From Hujiaoplasma nucleasis (GTDB lineage: Bacteria > Bacillota_I > Bacilli_A > Izemoplasmatales > Hujiaoplasmataceae), in assembly GCF_013745115.1 (NCBI RefSeq), contig NZ_CP051151.1, positions 310,001 through 374,000 of the forward strand: a stretch of DNA of 64,000 nucleotides, in the 5' to 3' direction. Positions 36,390 through 47,295 of this stretch are shown one piece after another (the stretch's first letter is position 1; every line of letters starts with the position of its first letter). The translations under genes and the position numbers were made by a program. Below the pieces are notes generated by a model. It saw only the letters and a program-made list of their open reading frames with translations. It did no database searches and was not told where the DNA came from.

Positions 36390-39300
36390 CTATGAATTAA
36401 TAATTCTATCTTGCTTGTTTTGAGATGTTCGATTACTTTCTTTGATGTCATCCATTTTAGATTTCGTTCTTTGGATGACTTCTTGGTGAATTATATTGGT
36501 TTTATCAATAATTGATTCTTCAACGCAAATTAAATCTTTTAATGGTTGATCTAATTCTTTATCATAACCAAGTGTTGATTTAATTGAATCATTTTTATAA
36601 TCTCTATGTAATGATATAAACAAATCATTGGTTTGAATGTATTCATTTAAATATTCTTTTTCAAGTGTTTGATGTTTTAAATAAAGTTTTCTAAAGTCTT
36701 CAAAGAGTTTTTCTTCAACATCTTTAATTTTTTCTTCAAGTAAAGGTACTTTTACAAATTTATCACGTTCTACCTTGCTAAGTTTGATATTTAAAGAATC
36801 TTGATAATCCTGGAAGACATTCTGGTAATTAAGTTTTAGGTTAAGAAGTCTTGTTTGTCTTTCAGCTGGAATAATATTTGCTTGTGAAACTAATTGTGCT
36901 TTGGTAGTATTAATATTTTCAATCTCTTGTTCAGTAATATAATCTATGTATTGATTTTCAACTTCAGCATCAAAAATAATTTTATGTTTGCTTTTATTAA
37001 TAAATACTTTTTCTTGTTCGTAGTCATCCATCATTAATTGATACTGATATAAAACTTCTTGATTAATTTTCTTAATAAGTTGTTTTAGGGACTTATCATT
37101 TTCTTTAACTGCTTTTAAAACGTAAGTTTTGAGTGCCTCAATCGAAGCCTCTTTATCATTAGCGTATTTTTTAAATTGTTCTTGCTGATCATTAAGGTTT
37201 TTACTTAGCCAATGATTTAAGTCTTCTGACATATGAGACAACAGTTCTTGTTGTTTTTTTATTTTGTCTTGTAAATTTAAAGTTTTTTCTTCTAAATGAT
37301 CAAATTCACGATCAATAATTTCTTTTTGTTCATCTGAATGAACTTTAACCATAGCTATTTTTTCAATGAAATAATCTTTCATTTGACCATGTATATTTTC
37401 AACCACTTGTGTAAAGAAGGTAAGAGAAGAATTAAGGGTATCAATGACGTATATGATGTAATCACTGAGATTTTGAAAGGCTTTATCTTTGTTTTTCATG
37501 TAGGTTAATCTATCAATAGTAGCAATAGAGTTTTCAGTAAAAACATAGAGTTGGTCGTCATAATAATTATTAATTCTATCAATTAAAGAAGAAGCATGAT
37601 GATCATATGCATATTTTAAAACATCATAATAGATGTTTGTAAGTGTAATTAAAACATCCTTAAAATCAGCTTGTTTAATCAGCATATCATTGATTTGCAC
37701 TTGGTTATTGTGTAGGTCTAGTAATTGCTTTTTTTTAAGTAAATCTAATTTCATTATTTGTGATTTAAAATTTAATATTTTTTCATGTTTTTCTTGATAT
37801 GAATCAATTAAATTTTGACTCATGAGTGAAGTTTTTTTAGAATAATTGTTATCTAGTTGTTGGTGCAATGTAAGTCTATTTTTTTCAAAGTAGGTAAGGC
37901 TTGAATAAGTCTTAGCTTTTTCAGATAAGTAATCTATAAATTCTTTGCTTTCATTAGAGTTTAGCTCAATATTTCTATTCGTTTTTTGAATGAGATTGTT
38001 TAAGAATTGTTCTTTCCTTTTTATTTTAGACATATTGATGCTTTCATAATCAAAAAAGCCTTTAACTAGGTAATAATTTCTAGCTTTTAAAGACTGCGTA
38101 ATTCTTTCTTTCATTATTTTCATGAAAGCTTCTAACATATTGGTTTGACTCGAGTAAAAAAGATCTAATTTTGATTGATAAAATTCATAAAAATCCCTAT
38201 GAACTCTTGTTTCTAGGTTATTGATTGCATGATTAAAGTCTTTCTGCATATCTAAACTGGCTTTGTCTTCTTCTAAGCGGATGGCTGATTGATATATTTC
38301 ATGTGTTTTATCAACATATAATTTATGAATGTTAATTGATTTTAATCTAGTCTTCATTTGTTTTTGTGCAAGCTTATAATCTGTGTTAAGGGTTTCTAAA
38401 AACTTAATGTAATCACCCTTAATGTCAACATTAAGGATTTCTTTTTTTATCTCAGCAATCTCTAAACGGTTTTTTGATTCTAAAGTGATGATTTCATTGG
38501 CTATTTCATCAATATGGTATAAAAGTTGTGATAATTTATCAGTTGTCTTTTTTATTAAACCAACAAAGTTACTTTGGTAATCAGCCAAGTCTTTCTTAAT
38601 TTTCAAGACTTCGTCATCTCTAATCTCATTAAATTCTTGAGAGAATCCGATAAGTTCAGATAATAATTTATCTAAGTCATTAAAACCTTGATTAAAATAG
38701 AAATTATAGTTTGAGTAAATATTGATGGCATTTTCAATATACTTAATAGGAACAGCATATGAAAACTTAATTTCTTCATTTCTTGTAAATGCTTCAACTT
38801 TAATTTCTTTAATACGACTTTGATAAGTAGATATATTGTAATTTGTTATTTTTTCAATTTTATCAATAAGGTAATTGGCTTTGTTTTCAAGAGTTTCAAC
38901 TTGTAAGATGTATTTTTCAAGATCATCAGAACGATGTTCTTCATAAGCTTTCAAAATAAAAGGATATAGTTTATTTTGAGATTTTAAAAGGTCTTCTTTA
39001 ATAATTCTTTGATATTTTATTTTATTATTATTGGCTATTCTTATTTGTTTGATTAATTTTTGAATAAGTTTTTGATTAATTTCACTGTATGGTTTTTGTT
39101 TAATATCACTAATACTATAAATGTCTTCTTTATAGGCATTTAGTTTTTGTGAACTTTGTTTGAATGCTGCATTAATATCATTTCTAGTACCTCTTAAACT
39201 TGTCAATGATTGAAGTATTTTTTGGTTTAAAGAAATTAAGTCATCTTTATCAATTTTAGATAAATCATTTTTTAATTGAGTAATAGCATTTTTTGATTTT

Positions 39301-39836
39301 TCTATAGTCCATATCATTTTGTTGCTAACTTGGGCTGATAATTCATCATAGGAATTTTTAAAAGAAAGAAGTTTTTTCTGTTCTTTTTCTATAAAAATAT
39401 GATGTACTTTCATATCTTCATCAATTGATAAGTTATTCTTTTTGGTAAGATTTAAATAGATATCTAGTGCATCTTGTTTGCGACTTTCGAATTGTTCAAT
39501 AATATTTTCAAATAGCTTATTTTCTTCATTTACTTTATTGTCTAGTTGAGTCATTTGATCATGGATGTCTTGGTTAAATTCATATCTAATTTCTTTAAAC
39601 TTTGCTTCTATAATAGTTTGATTCTGAGTAAAATCAGTGAATTCTTTATCCATTTGATCTAAGTAATCGTTTTGATTTTGTAGGAGTTGATTTTCCAATG
39701 CTTTGATGTTATTGTCATAATTTGTTTTTTCATTAAGAAAAGACCGTTTAAGATCTTGTAAACGGTTAAGTGATTGAGATTCAAATTCGGGATATGCTTT
39801 TTTATATTTTATTAAGATATCGCCTTTACTTGCCAT
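36390..39836 (-). CDS. Very large coiled-coil protein A, function unknown
   Basis: A 1148-residue protein with the same make-up as its neighbour: continuous charged helix broken by short aromatic-rich stretches (for example NIYSNYNFYFNQGFNDLDKL and YAYDHHASSLIDRINNYYDD). One Cys, no ATP-binding motif, no membrane segment. It is not an SMC protein, since both ATPase ends are missing. AAGGAG lies six bases before the ATG and a consensus promoter lies upstream. It may be distantly related to protein B by duplication; I could not align them convincingly by eye. Function unknown. Confidence 0.8.
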   Translation of the reverse strand: MASKGDILIKYKKAYPEFESQSLNRLQDLKRSFLNEKTNYDNNIKALENQLLQNQNDYLDQMDKEFTDFTQNQTIIEAKFKEIRYEFNQDIHDQMTQLDNKVNEENKLFENIIEQFESRKQDALDIYLNLTKKNNLSIDEDMKVHHIFIEKEQKKLLSFKNSYDELSAQVSNKMIWTIEKSKNAITQLKNDLSKIDKDDLISLNQKILQSLTSLRGTRNDINAAFKQSSQKLNAYKEDIYSISDIKQKPYSEINQKLIQKLIKQIRIANNNKIKYQRIIKEDLLKSQNKLYPFILKAYEEHRSDDLEKYILQVETLENKANYLIDKIEKITNYNISTYQSRIKEIKVEAFTRNEEIKFSYAVPIKYIENAINIYSNYNFYFNQGFNDLDKLLSELIGFSQEFNEIRDDEVLKIKKDLADYQSNFVGLIKKTTDKLSQLLYHIDEIANEIITLESKNRLEIAEIKKEILNVDIKGDYIKFLETLNTDYKLAQKQMKTRLKSINIHKLYVDKTHEIYQSAIRLEEDKASLDMQKDFNHAINNLETRVHRDFYEFYQSKLDLFYSSQTNMLEAFMKIMKERITQSLKARNYYLVKGFFDYESINMSKIKRKEQFLNNLIQKTNRNIELNSNESKEFIDYLSEKAKTYSSLTYFEKNRLTLHQQLDNNYSKKTSLMSQNLIDSYQEKHEKILNFKSQIMKLDLLKKKQLLDLHNNQVQINDMLIKQADFKDVLITLTNIYYDVLKYAYDHHASSLIDRINNYYDDQLYVFTENSIATIDRLTYMKNKDKAFQNLSDYIIYVIDTLNSSLTFFTQVVENIHGQMKDYFIEKIAMVKVHSDEQKEIIDREFDHLEEKTLNLQDKIKKQQELLSHMSEDLNHWLSKNLNDQQEQFKKYANDKEASIEALKTYVLKAVKENDKSLKQLIKKINQEVLYQYQLMMDDYEQEKVFINKSKHKIIFDAEVENQYIDYITEQEIENINTTKAQLVSQANIIPAERQTRLLNLKLNYQNVFQDYQDSLNIKLSKVERDKFVKVPLLEEKIKDVEEKLFEDFRKLYLKHQTLEKEYLNEYIQTNDLFISLHRDYKNDSIKSTLGYDKELDQPLKDLICVEESIIDKTNIIHQEVIQRTKSKMDDIKESNRTSQNKQDRIINS

Positions 39837-39866
39837 TTGACTCTCCTTATATATCTTTATAGGTTC

Positions 39867-39895
39867 ATTATAATATAATCATAGTTATTTATCAA
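39867..39895 (-). promoter_or_regulatory. Promoter of the coiled-coil operon (TTGATA-17-TATAAT)
   Basis: On the minus strand TTGATA (39895-39890) and TATAAT (39872-39867) are exactly 17 bases apart. The leader to the ATG is short and contains AAGGAG. This points to a well-expressed operon. Confidence 0.8.
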
Positions 39896-39934
39896 TAATT
39901 TAGGTGAATTTGGGATGTAATTTTTGTCTTAAAT

Positions 39935-39943
39935 TGTTATAAT
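39935..39943 (+). promoter_or_regulatory. Extended -10 promoter of ruvB
   Basis: TGTTATAAT with TATAAT at 39938-39943, 15 bases before the ruvB ATG; the -35 region is weak. The leader is very short. Confidence 0.6.
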
Positions 39944-39958
39944 AGTATTGAGGTGTAT

Positions 39959-40963
39959 ATGGACAAGAGAATAATTACAAGTGACCTACTGATTGATGAA
40001 GAAGTAGAAGGAACACTTAGACCCCAATATTTTAATGAGTATATAGGGCAAAAAGATGTTAAAGAAATGATTGAAATAGCAGTTAAAGCGGCAAAAAAAA
40101 GACATGAATCTTTGGATCATGTTCTTTTATATGGCCCTCCAGGGTTAGGTAAAACGACTTTGGCTCAAGTTATTGCTAATGAATTAGATGTAAATATGAA
40201 ATTTGTGAGTGGACCTACCGTTGAAAGAACAGGAGATTTAGCTGCTATTTTAACCTCTTTGGAAGCTGGTGATGTTTTATTTATTGATGAGATTCATCGT
40301 TTACCTAAGATAGTTGAAGAAATTTTATATTCTTCTATGGAAGATTATGTCATTGATATTGTTGTTGGAAAAGATGCTGGTGCTAAATCAATAAGGGTAG
40401 ATTTATCGCCATTTACACTGATTGGTGCAACGACTAGATTCGGTGATTTAACAGGTCCACTAAGAGATAGGTTTGGTATTATACATAAACTTGAGTTTTA
40501 TTCTGATAAAGATTTAGAAACTATATGTAAAAGAACGGCAGGCATTTATCAGTGTGATACAGAAGATTTGGCTGTTATTGAACTTGCTAAAAGAAGCCGC
40601 GGTACTCCTCGGATAGTCAATCGTTTATTTAGAAGGGTTAGAGATTTTGCTGATATTTTAGGTGATGGTTATATAAGTTTAGATATTACAAAAAAGGCTT
40701 TAGATAAGCTTAGAATAGATGATATGGGCTTAGATAATAAGGACAGAGAGTACTTGATTGGAATTATTGAAAAATATCATGGTGGTCCTGTGGGTTTGGA
40801 TACGATTGCAACATCTATTTCTGAAGATCCTACAACTTTAGAAGATGTTTATGAACCTTATTTAATTCAGCAAGGTTTTATAAGTCGTACTCCAAGAGGT
40901 CGGGTTGTGACTGAGAAGGCCTATAAACATCTAAAAAAATCATATCAAGGAGCTTTATTTTAA
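39959..40963 (+). CDS. ruvB: Holliday junction helicase motor RuvB
   Basis: AAA+ motor that drives branch migration. The 334-residue protein starts [17 protein letters not shown], has Walker [16 protein letters not shown] (about 58-72), Walker [12 protein letters not shown], sensor IGATTR and the winged-helix C-terminus with [12 protein letters not shown] 39959 follows GAGGTG; the in-frame GTG 39953 lies in that SD. ruvA is not adjacent. The stop overlaps queA (TAATG), giving the conserved ruvB-queA-tgt grouping with interruptions. Confidence 0.97.
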   Translation: MDKRIITSDLLIDEEVEGTLRPQYFNEYIGQKDVKEMIEIAVKAAKKRHESLDHVLLYGPPGLGKTTLAQVIANELDVNMKFVSGPTVERTGDLAAILTSLEAGDVLFIDEIHRLPKIVEEILYSSMEDYVIDIVVGKDAGAKSIRVDLSPFTLIGATTRFGDLTGPLRDRFGIIHKLEFYSDKDLETICKRTAGIYQCDTEDLAVIELAKRSRGTPRIVNRLFRRVRDFADILGDGYISLDITKKALDKLRIDDMGLDNKDREYLIGIIEKYHGGPVGLDTIATSISEDPTTLEDVYEPYLIQQGFISRTPRGRVVTEKAYKHLKKSYQGALF

Positions 40964-41991
40964 TGAAAACATCAGATTTTGATTATCATTTACCTGAAGA
41001 ATTAATTGCACAAACACCCTTAGAAAAGCGCAGTGAATCAAGACTTTTGCTGGTTAATCGTCATGATAAATCATTGATTCATGATCATTTTTCAAACATC
41101 ATCGATTATTTGAAAGAAGATGATGTTTTAGTTTTGAATGATACTAGAGTCTTACCAGCAAGACTTCATGGAATAAAAACATCTACACAAGCTCATATTG
41201 AAGTCTTATTATTAAATCAATATGGGGAACATATGTGGGAAGCTTTAGTTAAGCCTGCTAGAAGAGTTAAACTTGGAACGAAAATTCAGTTTGGAAATGG
41301 AGAACTAAGACTTGAATGTATTGAAGTTCTTGATGAGGGTATTCGTCATTTTAAATTAATTTACGATGGTGATTTAGAAGTCATACTAGGTCAATTGGGC
41401 GAGATGCCATTGCCACCATATATACACGAAAAGTTAAATGATAAGGAAAGATATCAAACTGTATATTCAAAAGTTGTTGGCTCAGCTGCTGCACCAACTG
41501 CTGGCTTACATTTCACCAAAGACTTACTTGAAAAAATTAAAAATAAAGGAGTTCAAATTGAATACCTTACCTTGCATGTTGGTTTAGGAACCTTTAGACC
41601 TGTAAATGTCGAAGATGTTCTAAAACATAAGATGCATAGGGAATATTATCAGATTTCTAATAAAACGGCTCAAGTTTTAAATAAAGCTAAAAGTGAGTCT
41701 AGAAGAATTGTAGCTGTTGGTACGACTTCAGTGAGAACTTTAGAAACTGTATTCCATAAATATAATTCTTTTAAAGAAGATATAGGGTATACTGAAATTT
41801 TTATTTATCCTGGTTTTGAATACAAAGCCGTAGATGCTTTAATCACTAATTTTCATTTGCCTAAATCAACTTTATTAATGTTGGTATCTGCCTTTGCTAG
41901 TAAAGAAATTATTATGAATGCTTATGAACAAGCTATTCAACATAAGTATCGATTTTTCTCTTTTGGAGATTCAATGTTTATAAGCAATTAA
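40963..41991 (+). CDS. queA: S-adenosylmethionine:tRNA ribosyltransferase-isomerase QueA
   Basis: Transfers the ribosyl part of SAM to preQ1-tRNA to form epoxyqueuosine. At 342 residues it has family length, begins SDFDYHLPEELIAQTPLEKR, and contains NDTRVLPARL, AAPTAGLHFT and LHVGLGTFRPV. The start overlaps the ruvB stop. Together with tgt 1.4 kb downstream and queT on the other strand it makes a queuosine salvage locus. Confidence 0.96.
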   Translation: MKTSDFDYHLPEELIAQTPLEKRSESRLLLVNRHDKSLIHDHFSNIIDYLKEDDVLVLNDTRVLPARLHGIKTSTQAHIEVLLLNQYGEHMWEALVKPARRVKLGTKIQFGNGELRLECIEVLDEGIRHFKLIYDGDLEVILGQLGEMPLPPYIHEKLNDKERYQTVYSKVVGSAAAPTAGLHFTKDLLEKIKNKGVQIEYLTLHVGLGTFRPVNVEDVLKHKMHREYYQISNKTAQVLNKAKSESRRIVAVGTTSVRTLETVFHKYNSFKEDIGYTEIFIYPGFEYKAVDALITNFHLPKSTLLMLVSAFASKEIIMNAYEQAIQHKYRFFSFGDSMFISN

Positions 41992-41992
41992 A

Positions 41993-42014
41993 AAAACCAC
42001 CTTTGGGTGGTTTT
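41993..42014. terminator. Terminator between convergent queA and queT
   Basis: AAAACCACC, loop and GGTGGTTTT form a compact hairpin with A and T tracts on either side, suited to both directions. Confidence 0.85.
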
Positions 42015-42690
42015 AGTTTTCAATAGGTTTAATCTTTTTAGCCAAATATATGACTGGTGTATCTAAAATTGCGACAATTAACTTGATAAAGTAAGTGGTG
42101 AAAATAAGAATTAAAATACTATTAAAGTCTTTATAATAAAAAGCGATTGGTACAAATATCACAGTATCAAGAAATTGGGATAAGATTGTTGATCCGTTGT
42201 TTCTTATCCATAGGTACTTGTTATCTGGAAGTTTATCTTTAATTTTTGAAAAGATATATACATCTACAAGTTGAGAGACAATAAAAGCTAACATACTTGC
42301 AATGAATACTATGGGAAGAAAACCAAAAATTTCTTTTAAGTATGGCATGGCCCAATCATTTTCATTTGCTTTAAATTGAATCGCAATTTGCATGATAATC
42401 ACGGTTACAAACATAACTGAAAAGCCAATGAATACAGCTTTTTTTGCTTCCCTTTTACTGTATATTTCATTGAGTACATCAGTGGCTAAAAAGATAGTTC
42501 CATATAAGATGTTACCAAGACTCGCTTCAACTCCAAATAGATCAACAACAGTAAGAACTTGAATGTTAGCTAAAATGGTAGATAAGACGATCCATAGGAA
42601 GATTCCTAATCTTCCAAAAAATTTATAACTTAATAAGAAAAACCCAAAGTTAGTTAATGCAAAAAATATCCAAATAATTTCGTTTGGCAT
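42013..42690 (-). CDS. queT: Queuosine precursor transporter (YhhQ/DUF165 family)
   Basis: A 225-residue integral membrane protein with six hydrophobic segments. The motifs LATDVLNEIYSKREAKKAVF (about 68-87), SQLVDVYIFSKIKD and FLDTVIFVPIAF are those of the YhhQ/VUT family, which imports preQ1 or related bases. The function is supported by the preQ1 riboswitch directly upstream and by queA and tgt next to it. The symbol is a functional label; YhhQ is the family name. SD AGGAGGA belongs to the riboswitch expression platform. Confidence 0.9.
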   Translation of the reverse strand: MPNEIIWIFFALTNFGFFLLSYKFFGRLGIFLWIVLSTILANIQVLTVVDLFGVEASLGNILYGTIFLATDVLNEIYSKREAKKAVFIGFSVMFVTVIIMQIAIQFKANENDWAMPYLKEIFGFLPIVFIASMLAFIVSQLVDVYIFSKIKDKLPDNKYLWIRNNGSTILSQFLDTVIFVPIAFYYKDFNSILILIFTTYFIKLIVAILDTPVIYLAKKIKPIEN

Positions 42691-42695
42691 AATAT

Positions 42696-42734
42696 CCTCC
42701 TAGTTTTTTTTCGCAGGATGGTTTCGAACTGCGT
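42696..42734 (-). promoter_or_regulatory. preQ1-I riboswitch of queT
   Basis: Minus strand CGCAG-TTCGAAACCATC-CTGCG followed by an A-rich tail and ACTAGGAGG. The stem (42729-42733 with 42712-42716), the loop with TTC and CC, and the AAAAAACTA tail match the preQ1 class I aptamer. The AGGAGG SD lies at the pseudoknot end, so control is probably at translation initiation: ligand would hide the SD and lower uptake. Confidence 0.88.
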
Positions 42735-42747
42735 TATACGATATTTA

Positions 42748-42775
42748 ATTATAACAAAACTTATTAAAATAGCAA
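42748..42775 (-). promoter_or_regulatory. Promoter of queT
   Basis: Minus-strand TGTTATAAT with TATAAT at 42753-42748 and TTGCTA at 42775-42770, spacer 16. Transcription would start just upstream of the riboswitch stem. Confidence 0.75.
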
Positions 42776-42782
42776 GAATTGT

Positions 42783-42811
42783 TTGCTTAAAACCATAAAA
42801 TTTAGTACAAT
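42783..42811 (+). promoter_or_regulatory. Promoter of pduL
   Basis: TTGCTT at 42783-42788 and TACAAT at 42806-42811, spacer 17. Confidence 0.7.
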
Positions 42812-42837
42812 ATATTTGAATGAATGGAGGATATATT

Positions 42838-44528
<1,691 letters not shown>

Positions 44529-44543
44529 TTTTATTGAATAACT

Positions 44544-44572
44544 TGTTTATTTACTTATTAAATTGTGATAAT
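44544..44572 (+). promoter_or_regulatory. Promoter of ftsZ
   Basis: TTGTTT at 44544-44549 and GATAAT at 44567-44572, spacer 17, with an extended TG at 44564-44565. Confidence 0.72.
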
Positions 44573-44600
44573 ATGTAATTGAGATTTTTTGGAGGTAGCC

Positions 44601-45758
44601 ATGTTTAATATGGATGATAAGTTTAATCAAAAACCTAAAATTAAAGTTATTGGCGTTGGTGGTGGTGGCGGTTCTGCCGTTAATCGAATGATAGAAAATG
44701 AAGTCTTAGGTGTCGAATTTGTGGCAATGAATACAGATGCTCAAGTATTGAAGTTATCTAAAGCTGACGTTAGATTGCAGTTAGGTAAGAATTTAACTCG
44801 TGGATTAGGCGCTGGCGCAAATCCTGATGTTGGTCGACAAGCTGCAGAAGAATCTGAAGATGAAATTCGTGAGTTATTAGCTGAAACCGATATGGTCTTT
44901 ATTACTGCTGGTATGGGTGGTGGTACTGGAACTGGGGCAGCACCAATCGTTGCTAGATTAGCAAGAGAAATGGGATGTTTAACTATAGGTATCGTGACTA
45001 AACCATTTGGTTTTGAAGGGAAAAGACGGATGTCTGTTGCCTTAGAAGGTTTAGAAGCCTTAAAACCTTATGTTGATACTTTGATTGTGATTCCTAATGA
45101 CAAATTATTCTATGTTGTTGATAGAAATACTTCATATTTAGATGCCTTTAGAGAAGCTGATAAAGTCTTAAGACAAGGTGTTCAAGGTATTACAGAAATT
45201 ATAGCTATACCTGGTGTTGTAAATGTTGACTTTGCTGACGTTAAAACTGTCATGAAAGATAAAGGTACTGCATTAATGGGTATTGGTGTGGCTGAAGGGC
45301 CTAATCGTGCCATTGAAGCAGCTAGAGAAGCTATTAGATCACCGCTTTTAGAGACATCAATTAATGGAGCGACAGATGCCATCGTTAATATTACATCAAA
45401 TTTCCATGCATCTTTATATGAGATAGATGAAGTCATTGAAGAAATTCATAAGAGTTCAACGACAGATATTAATGTCATTTATGGTACGGCTATTAATTCT
45501 GATTTAGGTGATGAACTTGTCGTGACTGTCATAGCTACTGGTTTTAACGATGATCCTATATTTAATAAAGATAATAAAATTGATAAAAGAGAAAATAAGG
45601 TCGAAGAAGTTCAAGAAGATAGAGCTATAGTTTCTAAGAAAAAGCATAAGAAACATAAAAAGTCTAAAAAGGAAATCGAGAAAACCTTAAGTAAAGATGA
45701 TGATGTTGAAGATGAAATCAATGTACCAAATTGGTTGAAAAACTCATTTAAGGATTAA
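44601..45758 (+). CDS. ftsZ: Cell division protein FtsZ
   Basis: Tubulin-like GTPase that forms the division ring. The 385-residue protein has [14 protein letters not shown] near the start, the tubulin signature [12 protein letters not shown] (about 105-116), the NTD and GFGFDG-like loops and a long charged linker (about 320-370, Lys-rich) ending in the C-terminal peptide [14 protein letters not shown] that binds membrane anchors such as SepF. GGAGGTAGCC precedes ATG 44601. No ftsA is adjacent; sepF is 5 kb downstream. Confidence 0.97.
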   Translation: MFNMDDKFNQKPKIKVIGVGGGGGSAVNRMIENEVLGVEFVAMNTDAQVLKLSKADVRLQLGKNLTRGLGAGANPDVGRQAAEESEDEIRELLAETDMVFITAGMGGGTGTGAAPIVARLAREMGCLTIGIVTKPFGFEGKRRMSVALEGLEALKPYVDTLIVIPNDKLFYVVDRNTSYLDAFREADKVLRQGVQGITEIIAIPGVVNVDFADVKTVMKDKGTALMGIGVAEGPNRAIEAAREAIRSPLLETSINGATDAIVNITSNFHASLYEIDEVIEEIHKSSTTDINVIYGTAINSDLGDELVVTVIATGFNDDPIFNKDNKIDKRENKVEEVQEDRAIVSKKKHKKHKKSKKEIEKTLSKDDDVEDEINVPNWLKNSFKD

Positions 45759-45792
45759 ATGAAATAAATAAATGTTTTTTAGATAAATTTTT

Positions 45793-45825
45793 AAAGATGT
45801 AAGCCATTCATGACTTACATCTTTT
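45793..45825 (+). terminator. Terminator after ftsZ
   Basis: AAAGATGTAAG (45793-45803) pairs with CTTACATCTTT (45814-45824), followed by T residues. Confidence 0.9.
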
Positions 45826-45837
45826 TACTTATTTAAA

Positions 45838-45866
45838 TTGTATTTAAGGGCGTTTAATGTTAAAAT
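45838..45866 (+). promoter_or_regulatory. Promoter of the mgtE pair
   Basis: TTGTAT at 45838-45843 and TAAAAT at 45861-45866 with a 17-base spacer and TG at 45858-45859. No magnesium riboswitch is seen in the short leader. Confidence 0.75.
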
Positions 45867-45890
45867 TGAATAGATAAAGGAGGGGCTAAA

Positions 45891-47285
45891 ATGGATGAAA
45901 TTAAAGACAAATTATCTCAAGAAATTACTAAAATATTAGAAGATAACCATGATTTCAACCAAATCAGAGACTTACTTGAAGACTACCATCATTATGAAAT
46001 TGCTAAAGTCATCATCGATTTAAATGATGACCTATTAAACAAAGTCTATGAATCCTTATCAATGATTTCTTTAACAGAGGTTTTTGAAGAATTATCTCCT
46101 GAAAATGCCTTTACCTTACTTGAAAAAATGAGTGTTACGAAAATTATCAATATCTTTGAGTTGATTGAAACAGATGATTTAGTCGATATTATTCAATCTA
46201 TTGAAGATATTGATAAACAAGTCCTATATCTTTCTATGATTTCTACAGAAAAAAGAAAAATTATTAAATCATTATTGCATTTTGATGATGATATGGTGGG
46301 TTCTATCATGAACAATAATTTTGTTAGCTTGGAAGCCAACATGACTGTAAAAAAAGCCATAAAATCGGTTGTTGATCAAGCTCCCGATGTTGAATATATT
46401 CATAATATTTACATTGTTGATGAATATAAGCACTTAATGGGGACATTATCATTAAAAGAGTTGATTAATCAAGGACACGAAAAGAATACTTTGATTAAAG
46501 ATATCATGTTAGAAAACTTAATAGTATTGTATCCGACCACTTCAATTGAAGAGGCTATTGAAATAATGAAAAACTATGACTTTCAATTATTACCAGTCGT
46601 TAATAGTGAGCGTTTGTTGATCGGTATTATCTCTTTCGATGATACTCTTGAGGCGATGAGTGAAGAATCATCTCAAGATTATGCTTCTTTGGCTGGTTTA
46701 ACGGATGTAGAAATCGAAGAAGATGAAAAAGTTTTTTCATCCATTAAGAAGAGACTACCTTGGTTAATGATTTTATTATTTGTTAACTTAATTACTTCAT
46801 CAATCATCACCGAATATGAAAAAGAATTACAAACTTTGACAACTTTAGCTATTTTTATGCCTTTGATTTTAAACATGGCAGGAAATTCATCAACCCAAGG
46901 TTTGGGAGTTATTATTAGACTTTTCGCAACCAATCAATTAAAACAAAAAGGGATGGTTTTAAGACATTTACTTAAGGAATTATTGACAGGGATAATCAAT
47001 GGCCTTATTGTGGGTATTGGTTTATTTATCATGGTAATCTTATTTAACCTAATTCGGGGAATTCCCATGGATCAAGGTTTAAATTTCGCTTTAGTTATAG
47101 CCTTATCAATTCAACTAGCTTTGATTGTAGCCACTTTGGCTGGTTCATTGGTGCCTTTACTTATGAATTCAATAAAGATTGACCCAGCGACCGCTTCAGG
47201 CCCATTTATTACCACTATTAATGATATATTATCATTATTAATTTATTTTGGTTTAGCAACCGCATTAATATCAGGATTAAGTTGA
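45891..47285 (+). CDS. mgtE: Magnesium transporter MgtE, copy 1
   Basis: A 464-residue Mg2+ channel. The N-terminal superhelical MgtE_N domain (about 1-130) and two CBS domains (about 140-265) sense cytosolic Mg2+; five membrane segments follow (about 290-460). The pore region has PLILNMAGNSSTQGLGVIIR (about 324-343) and the last helix KIDPATASGPFITT. The selectivity block reads GNSSTQG where the family usually has GNTGTQ. Starts after GGAGGGG. Followed after seven bases by a second copy. Confidence 0.94.
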   Translation: MDEIKDKLSQEITKILEDNHDFNQIRDLLEDYHHYEIAKVIIDLNDDLLNKVYESLSMISLTEVFEELSPENAFTLLEKMSVTKIINIFELIETDDLVDIIQSIEDIDKQVLYLSMISTEKRKIIKSLLHFDDDMVGSIMNNNFVSLEANMTVKKAIKSVVDQAPDVEYIHNIYIVDEYKHLMGTLSLKELINQGHEKNTLIKDIMLENLIVLYPTTSIEEAIEIMKNYDFQLLPVVNSERLLIGIISFDDTLEAMSEESSQDYASLAGLTDVEIEEDEKVFSSIKKRLPWLMILLFVNLITSSIITEYEKELQTLTTLAIFMPLILNMAGNSSTQGLGVIIRLFATNQLKQKGMVLRHLLKELLTGIINGLIVGIGLFIMVILFNLIRGIPMDQGLNFALVIALSIQLALIVATLAGSLVPLLMNSIKIDPATASGPFITTINDILSLLIYFGLATALISGLS

Positions 47286-47295
47286 GGAGGGCATG

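Noticed and set aside
36390-39836. SMC or SbcC/Rad50 ATPase
   Set aside because: No Walker A, signature or Walker B motif is visible at either end of the two coiled-coil proteins.
45759-45890. Magnesium riboswitch (M-box) before the mgtE pair
   Set aside because: The space holds only the ftsZ terminator, a promoter and a short leader; no M-box elements are seen.
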